Positions 37,973 to 46,634 of a stretch of DNA of 64,000 nt are shown here, in pieces. The translations under genes and the position numbers were made by a program. The DNA is from Achromobacter spanius. Its GTDB lineage: Bacteria > Pseudomonadota > Gammaproteobacteria > Burkholderiales > Burkholderiaceae_B. The DNA is taken from assembly GCF_029637605.1 (NCBI RefSeq), contig NZ_CP121261.1, positions 992,001 to 1,056,000 on the forward strand, written 5' to 3'. The notes under the pieces were generated by a model. The model was not told the origin of the DNA and did not search any database. It worked only from the letters and a program-made list of their open reading frames with translations. The number at the start of each line of letters is the position of its first letter. Positions within the stretch are counted from its first letter, which is position 1.

Positions 37973-39022
37973 ATGGAGCATGCCCCCTTGGCCCAACCCG
38001 GCCGCCGCCGACTGCTGGGCGCCGCATTGGCGTTGGGACCGGCCGCGCTTGCGCAAGCGCAGTCGTTCAGCTTTACGCCGCAGCAGCGCTACCCGGATGC
38101 ATCCGTGCGCATCCTGGATCCGGAGTTCTCCAAATACCGCATCTACAGCAGCACCGTCGAGCAACTGGCCACGGGCTTCCGTTGGCTGGAAGGGCCGGTG
38201 TGGGTGGGCGACGGCCGCTATCTGCTGGTGTCCGACATTCCCAACGACCGCATCCTGCGCTGGGACGACACCACTGGCGAAATCAGCGAGTTCCGCAAGC
38301 CCGCCAACTTCAGCAACGGCCTGGCGCGCGACCGCCAGGGCCGGCTGCTGACCTGCGAGCATCTGACGCGGCGCGTCACGCGCACCGAGTACGACGGTTC
38401 CATCACGGTGCTGGCCGACCGCTACGACGGCAAGCGCTTCAATTCGCCCAACGACATCATCTGCCAGCGCAACGGCGCCATCTGGTTCACCGATCCGCCG
38501 TTTGGCATCGGCGGGCATTGGGAAGGCGACAAGGCCAAGCCGGAACTGCCGCATGGCGTTTACCGCATCGACCCGTCGGACGGCCGCGTGACGCAGGCGC
38601 TGGGCGATTTGGCCGGGGCCAACGGCCTGTGCTTTTCGCCGGACGAGAAGATTCTTTATGTGGTCGAGTCGCGCCATCAGCCCAACCGCGTGGTGTGGGC
38701 CTATGACGTGGGCGCGGACGGCGCGTTGTCGGGCAAGCGCCTGCATATCGACGCGCAAGGCCCCGGCGCCATCGACGGCATCAAGTGCGATGAAGACGGC
38801 AACCTGTGGTGCGGCTGGGGCAGCAATGGCTCGGCTGGCGCCAAGCCCGAAGAGCTGGACGGCGTGATGGTGTTCAACCCGGCGGGCAAGCCCATCGGCC
38901 ACATCCGCCTGCCCGAACGCTGCGCCAACCTGTGCTTTGGCGGCGCCAAACGCAACCGCCTGTTCATGGCCAGCAGCCATTCGCTCTACGCGCTGTACGT
39001 GGAAACGCGGGGCGCTGTGTGA
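37973..39022 (+). CDS. Exported SMP-30/gluconolactonase-family protein
   Basis: A 349-residue six-bladed beta-propeller. The N-terminus RRRLLGAALALGPAALAQAQ looks like a Tat signal, so the enzyme is probably periplasmic. Calcium-site and active-site segments visible are GFRWLEGPVWVGDGRYLLVSD, FSNGLARDRQGRLLTCEH, FNSPNDIICQRNGAIWFTDPPFG and GANGLCFSPDEK. It should open a sugar lactone, plausibly an aldarolactone that becomes galactarate or glucarate; that link is inferred from position behind garD. Confidence 0.88.
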   Translation: MEHAPLAQPGRRRLLGAALALGPAALAQAQSFSFTPQQRYPDASVRILDPEFSKYRIYSSTVEQLATGFRWLEGPVWVGDGRYLLVSDIPNDRILRWDDTTGEISEFRKPANFSNGLARDRQGRLLTCEHLTRRVTRTEYDGSITVLADRYDGKRFNSPNDIICQRNGAIWFTDPPFGIGGHWEGDKAKPELPHGVYRIDPSDGRVTQALGDLAGANGLCFSPDEKILYVVESRHQPNRVVWAYDVGADGALSGKRLHIDAQGPGAIDGIKCDEDGNLWCGWGSNGSAGAKPEELDGVMVFNPAGKPIGHIRLPERCANLCFGGAKRNRLFMASSHSLYALYVETRGAV

Positions 39023-39032
39023 CGTTAGCAAG

Positions 39033-39065
39033 CGGCGCGGCGTTGCAGGGCGCCGCGCCGGTTTT
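39033..39065 (+). terminator. Intrinsic terminator after the SMP-30 gene
   Basis: CGGCGCGGCG (39033-39042) pairs with CGCCGCGCCG (39051-39060) over 10 bp, followed by GTTTTAT. It separates the garD/SMP-30 unit from the next Bug gene. Confidence 0.75.
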
Positions 39066-39099
39066 ATCCCAGAACAACATCAACCCGTGTGGAGACAGC

Positions 39100-40104
39100 A
39101 TGAACGTAAGCAAGAGACATTTCCTGGGCGGCGCCGCGGCGCTATGCCTGTCGCCGTTGGTGCCCGCCTGGGCGCAGCAAGCGGGCGCTGGCGCCAGCGG
39201 CGGCGCGGCGAATTGGCCGACGCGGCCCGTGCGCATCATCGTGCCGTACCCGCCCGGGGGCTCGTCGGACATCATCGCGCGCATCCTCGCCCCGCGCCTG
39301 TCCGATGTGCTCAAGCAGACTGTAGTGGTCGAAAACAAGCCCGGCGCCAACGGCAACCTGGGCGCGGGGCTGGTCGTGCAGCAAGCGGAAGAGGGCCATA
39401 CCGTGCTGCTGTGCGACGTGGGCGCCTTGGCGATCAGCCCGTCGGTGTACACGAAGCTGTCGTTCGATCCGTCCAAGGACTTGCGTGCCGTCGGCATGCT
39501 GGCCTATTCGCCGCACGTGCTGGCCGTGCACCCCGACGTGCCGGCCAAGACCTTGCAGGACTTGGTGGCGCTGTCGAAAAAAGAACGGCTGAACTTTGCC
39601 GTTACGGCGATCGGCAGCGCGCCGCACCTGGCGGCGGTGGCGGTGCAGCAGGCCACGGGCGCGCAGTGGGAATACGTGCCGTACAAGGGCGGCTCGCAAG
39701 CGGTGACGGACACGATCGGCGGGCAGACCCAGATCATCATGAACGGGCTGCTGGCGACCTTGCCGCACATCAAGTCCGGCAAGCTGCGCGCGGTGGCGAT
39801 TTCGAAGGGCGAGCGCATGAAGCTGGTGCCCGACATTCCGACCATTTCCGAACAAGGCGTGAAGGGTTTTGAGTCGGGCACGTGGCAGGGCGTGATGGCG
39901 CCGGCGACCATGACCGACCCCGTGGCCGAACGCCTGGCGATGCTGATGGCGCAGATCGTCACGCAGCCGGACGTGACGGCGCAATTGAACGAGCAGGGCG
40001 CCGAAATCGTGACCCGCAACCCGGCCGAACTGGCGCAGTTCTTCGCGAGCGAACGCGCGCGCTGGGCCAAGGTGGTGGAAAGCACCAACATCAAGCTGGA
40101 CTGA
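39100..40104 (+). CDS. Bug-family (TctC-like) periplasmic solute-binding receptor
   Basis: A 334-residue receptor. GGAGA lies 5 nt before the ATG at 39100. The signal MNVSKRHFLGGAAALCLSP resembles a Tat or long Sec signal with cleavage near AWA|Q. WPTRPVRIIVPYPPGGSSDIIARILAPRLSD, VENKPGANGNLGAGLV, and YVPYKGGSQAVTDTIGGQTQ are the family blocks. The ligand is a carboxylate of unknown identity. Its place behind the garD/SMP-30 unit suggests a sugar acid, but a terminator intervenes and no copy of the hexarate operator is near. Confidence 0.9.
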   Translation: MNVSKRHFLGGAAALCLSPLVPAWAQQAGAGASGGAANWPTRPVRIIVPYPPGGSSDIIARILAPRLSDVLKQTVVVENKPGANGNLGAGLVVQQAEEGHTVLLCDVGALAISPSVYTKLSFDPSKDLRAVGMLAYSPHVLAVHPDVPAKTLQDLVALSKKERLNFAVTAIGSAPHLAAVAVQQATGAQWEYVPYKGGSQAVTDTIGGQTQIIMNGLLATLPHIKSGKLRAVAISKGERMKLVPDIPTISEQGVKGFESGTWQGVMAPATMTDPVAERLAMLMAQIVTQPDVTAQLNEQGAEIVTRNPAELAQFFASERARWAKVVESTNIKLD

Positions 40105-40184
40105 CCGGGGGCAGGGCGCGCGTGTTGCGAGGCATGGACGATGGGCGCACACTCGTGCCTGGTTCGTCTTGCCTTGGAGCCGCG

Positions 40185-40610
40185 ATGAAAGCCCTGATTT
40201 TTGTCGCCCCCGTCTTCGTCCCTTTCCTCGCCCGCTTCCGGCTGGCGGTACGCATTGGGCGTTGCGCGCCCAGCGTGCTGGCGGTTTGCGCCGCCTTGGT
40301 CGCTGGGCCCGCGCTGGCGCGGGACGGCGTACCCGGCGGCCTGCCGCAGCCGCCCGCGTCCGCGCGCACTTTGCCGGATACCTGCCTGGGGACTTCATGT
40401 TCCAGGAAGGTGGATCCCGGCAGAACAGGGCAGCCCTGTCTGGGCACGTCCTGCGGTGGCTCGCGCTACCCGGAGCCGGCCTCGGGGACCAATACGGATC
40501 GCGCGCAGCCACCGTGGAGCGGCCCGGCGCAACCGAAGCTGCCGCCGATGCCATCGCAGCGTGGGCAGCCCTTGGGACCCTTGACGCCGGGACCTGCGTT
40601 GCCGCGATAG
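40185..40610 (+). CDS. Small secreted protein with duplicated CLGTSC motif
   Basis: A 141-residue protein with a ribosome site (GGAG) 5 nt before the ATG at 40185. The N-terminal 45 residues contain a hydrophobic stretch ending ALA|RDG. The mature part is Pro/Gly-rich and carries DTCLGTSCSRK and QPCLGTSCGGS, an internal repeat about 22 residues apart whose four Cys could bind metal or form disulfides. The C-terminus is Pro-rich (QPPWSGPAQPKLPPMP). I do not recognise a family; codon usage fits a real gene. Confidence 0.6.
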   Translation: MKALIFVAPVFVPFLARFRLAVRIGRCAPSVLAVCAALVAGPALARDGVPGGLPQPPASARTLPDTCLGTSCSRKVDPGRTGQPCLGTSCGGSRYPEPASGTNTDRAQPPWSGPAQPKLPPMPSQRGQPLGPLTPGPALPR

Positions 40611-40650
40611 GGGCAGGAAAACGCGGCAGTGAAACTTGGCTTTGAAACGT

Positions 40651-40726
40651 GCATGACATGCCGCGCGGTTGCAATGCAGGCCACTGCATTGAAAAAAACC
40701 GTGACGATGCTTGTTGCAAGGCAACA
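40651..40726. promoter_or_regulatory. Three successive palindromes before the AraC-type gene
   Basis: GCATG-A-CATGC (40651-40661), CAATGCAG-GCCA-CTGCATTG (40672-40691) and TGTTGC-AAG-GCAACA (40712-40726) are each perfect inverted repeats. A TATCTT at 40735-40740 could be the -10, placing the last palindrome on the -35. They are operator candidates for the AraC regulator or another repressor. Confidence 0.5.
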
Positions 40727-40783
40727 TCGTTTGCTATCTTGCGGCCGTACCGCTTCCATCGTGACTTTGGGGAATCCACCACC

Positions 40784-41749
40784 ATGCCTGCCCGCCCACG
40801 CCTAGCGACAGTGCCCGCCCCGGAGTCCGAGACAGCGGTCTTGTCTGCCCCTGCGCCCAAGCCCTCCGCCGCGACCGACGCGCTGGGATGTGCCGCCAGC
40901 AAGCTCATCTTGAACCAGCATTTCGAAGGCGGCGGCCTGACCTTCTATCGCAAAAGCACCGCCAACAATCATTTCGGCCACGTCGCCACGCCCGCGTCCG
41001 ACCGGGGCTATCTGGTGGGCGTGGCGATGCAGGGCGGACACCGCCGCCGCATCCTGCAGGGCAACCACGCATCGACCCATGACTTCGACACCGGGTCGGT
41101 CTATATCCGCGATTTCACCGACGACTACCGTGCCGATCTGCACGGCGGTTTTGACTTTGTGCTGATCGAGCTGTCGCGCGCTTTCATTGAACGCATCAAC
41201 GACGAGAACGGCGGCCCGCGCGTCAGCAGCCTGCTGCCGCGCACGGGCCAGGGCGACCCCGTGCTGGCGCATATGTCTCACGTGCTGGCCAGCGTGTTGG
41301 CGCAGCCGGCGCAGCAGAGCGGCCTGTTCGTGGAACACCTGAGCCTGGCGCTTGGCGCGCACTTGCTGTCGCACTATGGCGCGGGCGCCACCAGCGGCTT
41401 CACGGAATCCGGCGGGGGCCGCGTGCTATCGCGCAAGCTGGAAGCCCGGGCCAAGGACATGCTGCTGTCGTCCCTGCGTGCCGACACGTCCATTGCGGAC
41501 ATTGCAGAGGCCTGCAAGCTCTCACGCAGCTATTTCATCAAGGCGTTCCGGCAGACGGTGGGCACCACGCCGCACCGTTGGCTGCTGGAGCAGCGCGTGC
41601 AGAAAGCGCAGGATCTGCTGCGCATGCCGGGCCATTCGATTACCGACATCGCGCTGTTGTGCGGCTTTGCCGACCAGGCGCACCTGACGCGCGTGTTCAC
41701 CAGCGTGGTGGGCGTATCGCCCGGGGCCTGGCGCAAGGTCAACGCCTAA
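40784..41749 (+). CDS. AraC-family transcriptional regulator
   Basis: A 321-residue regulator. The N-terminal ~200 residues form the effector/dimerisation part. The C-terminal ~100 residues hold two helix-turn-helix units (DTSIADIAEACKLSRSYFIKAFRQTVGTTPHRWLLEQRVQKAQ and HSITDIALLCGFADQAHLTRVFTSVVGVSPGAWR). The ATG at 40784 is preceded by GGGGAA; the frame is open further upstream but crosses the palindromes. The target genes are unknown; neighbours on either side are candidates. Confidence 0.92.
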   Translation: MPARPRLATVPAPESETAVLSAPAPKPSAATDALGCAASKLILNQHFEGGGLTFYRKSTANNHFGHVATPASDRGYLVGVAMQGGHRRRILQGNHASTHDFDTGSVYIRDFTDDYRADLHGGFDFVLIELSRAFIERINDENGGPRVSSLLPRTGQGDPVLAHMSHVLASVLAQPAQQSGLFVEHLSLALGAHLLSHYGAGATSGFTESGGGRVLSRKLEARAKDMLLSSLRADTSIADIAEACKLSRSYFIKAFRQTVGTTPHRWLLEQRVQKAQDLLRMPGHSITDIALLCGFADQAHLTRVFTSVVGVSPGAWRKVNA

Positions 41750-41930
41750 GGCGCACAGTCGGAGCAGGCCCGGGCTTAAGTCGGGGTTTATGTCGGGGTT
41801 TTGGCCTCGGTGTACGATCACTGCTCTTTCAGACAAAGCAGCACCCAAGTACGCAAGACCGTCCGGCAGCCCGAAGCTAGCCTAGCGCTGTACCTTGCCG
41901 CTTTCTTCGGATGCCCCGGAAGTGAATCCC

Positions 41931-43088
41931 ATGAATCGCCCGCCCGTCGACGCCGCTTGCCATCCGCCTGAGTTACCGGCCCTGCATGCGCAGGCCTTCC
42001 CCATGCTGAGCCCCGAGCAGATTCGTCTGGCCGCGCCCTACGGCGAGGAAGTGCGGGCGCCGGCCGGCACCGTGCTCTTGCAAAGCGGCGGCGCGGAAGC
42101 CGCCTTCTACATCGTGCTGGACGGGTACGTCGAAGTACTGGAAGACGAACCCGACGGCGGCCAGCACAGCCTCTTGATGCATCGCGACGGCGAATTCACC
42201 GGCAGCCTGGACCTGTTCACCGACCGCCCCAACTCGGTGAGCGCACGCGCCGATTCCGACAGCCGCCTGCTGTGCCTGTCGCGCGCGGGCCTGGCTCAGT
42301 TGCTGCTTGCCGAGCCGGTGCTGGCGGACATCGTGCTGCGCGCCTTCATGCTGCGCCGCATCGGGTATTTGCGGCGCCGGCCCTATGGCGGCGCCATTTC
42401 ACGTGGCGGCGCTGTCCCACGGTCGGGGGCGGCGGCGGGGCAGCCCGATCCGGTGTTGGACCTGGCCGTGATAGGCGGCGGGCCGGCGGGCTTGGCGGCG
42501 GCGGCGTACGCCGCGTCGGAAGGCTTGCACACCTTGCTGGTGGGCGGCTCTTTATGCGGAGCCGACACGTCGGACGCCGCTGCGTCGGGCGTCGACACGT
42601 CGGGCTTTAACACGCCGGGCGGGCAGGCCTTGCCCGGCTTTCCTGGCACCATCACGGGCTTGTGCGACGGAGGGCTGCTGCGCCGCGCCGAAACGCAAAG
42701 CCGCCGCTTCGGCTCGCATGTGTTGCCCGTGCGCCTGGCCACGGCGTTCGACAGCACTTGTTACCCGTATCGCGTGTGGCTCGACGACGGCCAGATGATC
42801 GAGGCGCGCAGCTTGATCGTGGCGACCGGGCTGGTGCAAGACGGCACTGGCGAGGGCAACACCGCCTGGTTGGACGGCTGCCTGGACACCGATGAGCTGG
42901 GCTGCATTCTGACGGGCCGGGCGGCAGCCGGGTCCATGCAGGCGCGCGCCTATGAAAGCTCGCAGCCCGGCGTGTTCGCGGTGGGCGCGGTGCGTGCGGG
43001 ATCCGTCAAGCACGTGCTGGCCAGCATTGCCGAGGGGGCGGCGGCGGTGCGCGTCGTGCACCGCTTCCTGGACGCCTCGGCGCATTAG
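41931..43088 (+). CDS. Cyclic-nucleotide-binding domain fused to a reduced FAD (thioredoxin-reductase-like) domain
   Basis: A 385-residue protein with GGAAG 9 nt before the ATG at 41931. Residues ~20-145 are a cNMP-binding (CRP-like) beta-barrel (AGTVLLQSGGAEAAFYIVLDGYVEVLED). From ~175 an FAD-binding Rossmann fold follows (LDLAVIGGGPAGLAAAAYAASEG), then a second FAD motif SLIVATG and the C-terminal PGVFAVGAVRAGSVKHVLASIAEGAAAVRVVH. Full-length members are about 550 residues and carry an NADPH-binding domain with a CxxC redox pair between these two motifs; both are absent here. An Ala/Ser/Asp/Thr-rich insert follows the first motif. The gene may have lost reductase activity and kept a sensor role. 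Confidence 0.82.
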   Translation: MNRPPVDAACHPPELPALHAQAFPMLSPEQIRLAAPYGEEVRAPAGTVLLQSGGAEAAFYIVLDGYVEVLEDEPDGGQHSLLMHRDGEFTGSLDLFTDRPNSVSARADSDSRLLCLSRAGLAQLLLAEPVLADIVLRAFMLRRIGYLRRRPYGGAISRGGAVPRSGAAAGQPDPVLDLAVIGGGPAGLAAAAYAASEGLHTLLVGGSLCGADTSDAAASGVDTSGFNTPGGQALPGFPGTITGLCDGGLLRRAETQSRRFGSHVLPVRLATAFDSTCYPYRVWLDDGQMIEARSLIVATGLVQDGTGEGNTAWLDGCLDTDELGCILTGRAAAGSMQARAYESSQPGVFAVGAVRAGSVKHVLASIAEGAAAVRVVHRFLDASAH

Positions 43089-43100
43089 CCCGCTGCCTCG

Positions 43101-44732
43101 CTAGTCCGGGCCGCTGTCGCGCTTGGCCTGGCGTGAATCCAGCGCCAGGAAATGATGCACCACGGGCTTGTCCGGCCCGATATGAAAGCGCTGCGCTTCG
43201 CCTTGCAGGTCGGCATCGGCGTGCGACACGCGCTGGTGCTGGCGCAAGTGCTCGGCCCAGGACTCCACCAGAAACCACTCCTGCACGCGCTCGGGCTCGC
43301 CTGTGTGTTCGGCCACGCCCCAGGCATAGGCCCCGTCGCGCCGGCGCTCTTCGGCCACCGCCTTGAGCGCTTGCAGGAACGCGGGGCGGTCCTGGACGCG
43401 GATGCGGTATTCGATTTGCACCATGACCGGGCCACGATCATGTTCAATGGGCGTGTCCAGCAGCGGCTCGGGCCAGTGGTTGGACGGATCCAGATTCGCC
43501 TCGCCTTGCGGCAGGCGCAGGCGATGCAGGACCAGGCCCGCCACCAACAACCCAGCGGCGCCGGCCAGCAAAGTGGCGGGTACGCCGATTTCCTGCGCCA
43601 ACAAGCCCCAGCCCAGGCTACCGGCCGCCATCGCGCCGTTGAACACCATCAGGTAGATCGCCAGGCCACGGCCCCGCACCCAGTTCGGCAGAATGGCCTG
43701 GGCCACGCCGTTGAAGGTGGTCAGCGCCACAATCCAGCCCATGCCCAAGAGCAGCAACAGCAACACGGCGGCCCATTGCGGCGGCGCGAAGGACAGCGCC
43801 GCCATCACCACGGCAGCGGCCACGGCGGCGGCCAGCACCAGGCCGTCGGCGTTCAGACGCTGGCGTAGCTTGGGCAGCATCACGGCCCCCAGAATCGCGC
43901 CCACGCCCACGGCGCCCAGCAACACGCCATAAAAGCCCGCGCCACCGCCCAGCATGCGGCGCGCCACCAGCGGCAGCAAGGCCCAGACCGAACTGGCGAA
44001 GATGAAGAACACCGCCGCGCGCAGCAGCACCACATGCAGCTCGCGGCTGGCGCGGGCGTAGCGCACGCCAGCACGGAACGCGCCGAAGAATTGCTCGGAC
44101 AAGCCATCGTCCACTTTCTTGGGCCGCTTCCACCAGATCAGCGCCGCGATCACGAACACATAGCTCAGCACGTCCGCGCCATAGGCGGCGGCAGCACCAA
44201 ACGCAGCCAGCAGCAGCCCGCCCACGGCCGGCCCCAAGGCGCGCGCGATGTTGACGCCCAGCGAATTCAGGCCCACGGCGGTTTTCAGTTCGGCCTTGGG
44301 CACCAGTTCAGGCACGATAGCCTGCCAGGTCGGCCCCATCAGCGCCGTGCCCACGCCGCCCAGAAAGGTCAGCGCGATCAGCGTTTCAACGGTCAGCGTG
44401 TTGGTCTTGGCCATGACCAGCAAGGTGAAGCTGACGCAGCCCAGCAGCACCTGGATGGCGATCAGGAAACGCCGCCGGTCCAGGATGTCGGACAGCACGC
44501 CCGCCGGAATGGCCAACAGGAATACCGGCAAGGTGGCCGCCGTTTGCATCATGGCTACGGCGGCCGGGTTGCTGGACAGGTCGGTCACGAGCCAGGCGCT
44601 GGCCACGTCGCGCATGAAACTGCCGATATTGCCCAGGATGGTGGCGCCCCACAGCACGGCGAACAGCGTGTGCTTCAAGGGCGCCAGGCCACCCACCGCG
44701 GCGGGCGGGGTGATGCGGTCAGATTCGGCCAT
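43101..44732 (-). CDS. MFS transporter (EntS-like, MFS_3) with C-terminal ABM-type domain
   Basis: A 543-residue protein. The first ~410 residues form about 12 helices of the MFS_3 group (LFAVLWGATILGNIGSFMRDVASAWLVTDLSSNPAAVAMMQTA as the entry helices). The last ~125 residues are soluble (VMVQIEYRIRVQDRPAFLQALKAVAEERRRDGAYAWGVAEHTGEPERVQEWFLVESW), resembling antibiotic-biosynthesis-monooxygenase ferredoxin-like folds. Such fusions occur widely in proteobacteria; the exported compound is unknown. It begins 13 bp after the amidohydrolase stop, last of a four-gene operon. Confidence 0.88.
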   Translation of the reverse strand: MAESDRITPPAAVGGLAPLKHTLFAVLWGATILGNIGSFMRDVASAWLVTDLSSNPAAVAMMQTAATLPVFLLAIPAGVLSDILDRRRFLIAIQVLLGCVSFTLLVMAKTNTLTVETLIALTFLGGVGTALMGPTWQAIVPELVPKAELKTAVGLNSLGVNIARALGPAVGGLLLAAFGAAAAYGADVLSYVFVIAALIWWKRPKKVDDGLSEQFFGAFRAGVRYARASRELHVVLLRAAVFFIFASSVWALLPLVARRMLGGGAGFYGVLLGAVGVGAILGAVMLPKLRQRLNADGLVLAAAVAAAVVMAALSFAPPQWAAVLLLLLLGMGWIVALTTFNGVAQAILPNWVRGRGLAIYLMVFNGAMAAGSLGWGLLAQEIGVPATLLAGAAGLLVAGLVLHRLRLPQGEANLDPSNHWPEPLLDTPIEHDRGPVMVQIEYRIRVQDRPAFLQALKAVAEERRRDGAYAWGVAEHTGEPERVQEWFLVESWAEHLRQHQRVSHADADLQGEAQRFHIGPDKPVVHHFLALDSRQAKRDSGPD

Positions 44733-44744
44733 GGTGTCGCTCCG

Positions 44745-46634
44745 TCATACCGCCCAGCACGCGCAACCCAGAGCGCCCCAGAAGCCCTTCAGGTCGGAAA
44801 CCGGCAGTTTGCTGGCCCAGGCGCCCGCGTGCTGGTGGCCGTGTACGTTGCAGTCGTTCAGGCAGGCGCAGGCGGCGGCCGCTTCGCGCAGCGTGGTCTG
44901 CAAGGGCTTGCCTTCGCTGTCGCCCCAGGCGCCATAGCCGCCGAACAAGCGCGTGGGTGACCAGTCCGGCATGGCGGGCGGCGGGGCGGCTTCATCGTGG
45001 CCCGAGAATTCGCCCGCGCCCCAGACCACCTTGCCGCCCACCACCGTCAGCAGGCTGCTGGTGTCGGCAATGTCGGATTCCGGGCATGCAAAGAAATCGC
45101 GATCGGGCACCACCAGGTCAGCCAGTTGGCCGACCGCGATGCGGCCTTTCTTGCCCTGTTCGTTCGAGAACCACGTGACGTTCTCGGTCCACATGCGCAG
45201 GGCGGCGTCGCGGTCCAGGCAATTGCGTTGCGGCGTCAGGCGCAGGCCGCCGACGGTCTTGCCGGTGATCAGCCACGACAGCGACACCCACGGGTTGTAG
45301 GACGCCACGCGCGTGGCGTCGGTGCCGGCCGACACGTTGACGCCTTTTTCCAGCATGCGCTTGACCGGCGGGGTGGCTTCGGCCGCGCCCGCGCCATAGC
45401 GTTCAACGAAGTATTCGCCCTGATACGCCATGCGGTGCTGCACGGCCACGCCGCCGCCCAGCGCGGCGATGCGGTCGATGGATTTTTCGGAAATCGTTTC
45501 GGCATGGTCGAAGAACCAGTTCAGGCCGGCCAGCGGCACGTCGCGGTTGACGCGTTCAAACACGTCCAGCGAGCGGCTGATGGTCTCGTCATAGGTGGCG
45601 TGCATGCGCCACGGCCAGCGGTTCTGCGCCAGGATGCGCACCACTTCTTCCAGTTCGCCTTCCATTTCGGGTCCCATCTCGGGACGCGGCTGGCGGAAGT
45701 CTTCGAAGTCGGCCGCCGAGAACACCAGCATTTCACCCGCGCCGTTGTGGCGGAAATAGTCGGTGCCTTGCTTGTATTGCGACGTGGCCGTCCAGTTCAG
45801 GAAGTCTTCCTTTTCCTGCTTGGGCTTTTGCGTGAACAGGTTGTAGGCCAGGCGAATCGTCAGCTGATTGGCGTCGGCCAATTGCTGGATGACCTGATAG
45901 TCCTCGGGGTAGTTCTGGAAACCGCCGCCCGCGTCGATGGCGCCGGTGACGCCCAGGCGGTTCAGTTCGCGCATGAAGTGGCGCGTGGAATTCACCTGGT
46001 ATTCCATCGGCAGCTTGGGACCCTTGGCCAAGGTGGCGTACAGGATCGACGCATTTGGCTTGGCCAGCAGCAGGCCCGTGGGGTTGCCGGCCGAGTCACG
46101 CACGATTTCACCGCCGGGCGGGGCGGGCGTGGTCTTGTCGTAGCCCACGGCGCGCAAGGCGGCGGCGTTGAGCAGGGCGCGGTCGTACAGGTGCAGGATG
46201 AACACGGGCGTATCGGGCGCCACCGCGTTCAGTTCTTCAATGGTGGGCAGGCGCTTTTCGGCGAACTGGTGTTCGGTGAAGCCGCCCACCACGCGCACCC
46301 ACTGCGGGGCGGGGGTGATGGCGACCTGGCGGCGCAGCATGGCCATGGCGTCGGCCAGGCTGCGCACGCCGTCCCAGCGCAATTCCATGTTGTAGTTCAG
46401 CCCGCCACGGATGATGTGCAGGTGGTTGTCGATCAGGCCGGGCAGCACGCCACGGCCGTTCAAGGCAATCAGCTTCGTCGCGGGGCCGGCCAGCGGCAGG
46501 ATGTCGGCGGCGGCGCCCACGCGGGTGAAGCGGCCGTCATGGATGGCCACGGCGTCGGCCATGGGGTTGGCCGGGTCCAGCGTGGTGAAGCGCCCTTGGT
46601 GCAGGATCAGGTCGGGGGCTTGGGTGTCAACCAT
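44745..46634 (-). CDS. YtcJ-like amidohydrolase (metal-dependent)
   Basis: About 629 residues. It has the amidohydrolase-superfamily metal motif LPGLIDNHLHIIRGG near the N-terminus, WRMHATYDETISRSLDVFE and WFFDHAETISEKSIDRIAALGGGVAVQHRM in the barrel, GTDATRVASYNPW with the late metal Asp, and the beta-sandwich closing segment RIAVGQLADLVVPDRDFF. A C-terminal extension of about 90 residues is Cys-rich (CACLNDC). GGAGA lies upstream of the ATG at 46634. The natural substrate is unknown. The operon partner is a cysteine hydrolase. Confidence 0.88.
   Translation of the reverse strand: MVDTQAPDLILHQGRFTTLDPANPMADAVAIHDGRFTRVGAAADILPLAGPATKLIALNGRGVLPGLIDNHLHIIRGGLNYNMELRWDGVRSLADAMAMLRRQVAITPAPQWVRVVGGFTEHQFAEKRLPTIEELNAVAPDTPVFILHLYDRALLNAAALRAVGYDKTTPAPPGGEIVRDSAGNPTGLLLAKPNASILYATLAKGPKLPMEYQVNSTRHFMRELNRLGVTGAIDAGGGFQNYPEDYQVIQQLADANQLTIRLAYNLFTQKPKQEKEDFLNWTATSQYKQGTDYFRHNGAGEMLVFSAADFEDFRQPRPEMGPEMEGELEEVVRILAQNRWPWRMHATYDETISRSLDVFERVNRDVPLAGLNWFFDHAETISEKSIDRIAALGGGVAVQHRMAYQGEYFVERYGAGAAEATPPVKRMLEKGVNVSAGTDATRVASYNPWVSLSWLITGKTVGGLRLTPQRNCLDRDAALRMWTENVTWFSNEQGKKGRIAVGQLADLVVPDRDFFACPESDIADTSSLLTVVGGKVVWGAGEFSGHDEAAPPPAMPDWSPTRLFGGYGAWGDSEGKPLQTTLREAAAACACLNDCNVHGHQHAGAWASKLPVSDLKGFWGALGCACWAV

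Noticed and set aside
39037..40104. Assignment of the second Bug gene to the hexarate regulon
   Set aside because: A strong terminator precedes it and no TTGTACG-type site lies within the intergenic region, so only proximity supports the link.
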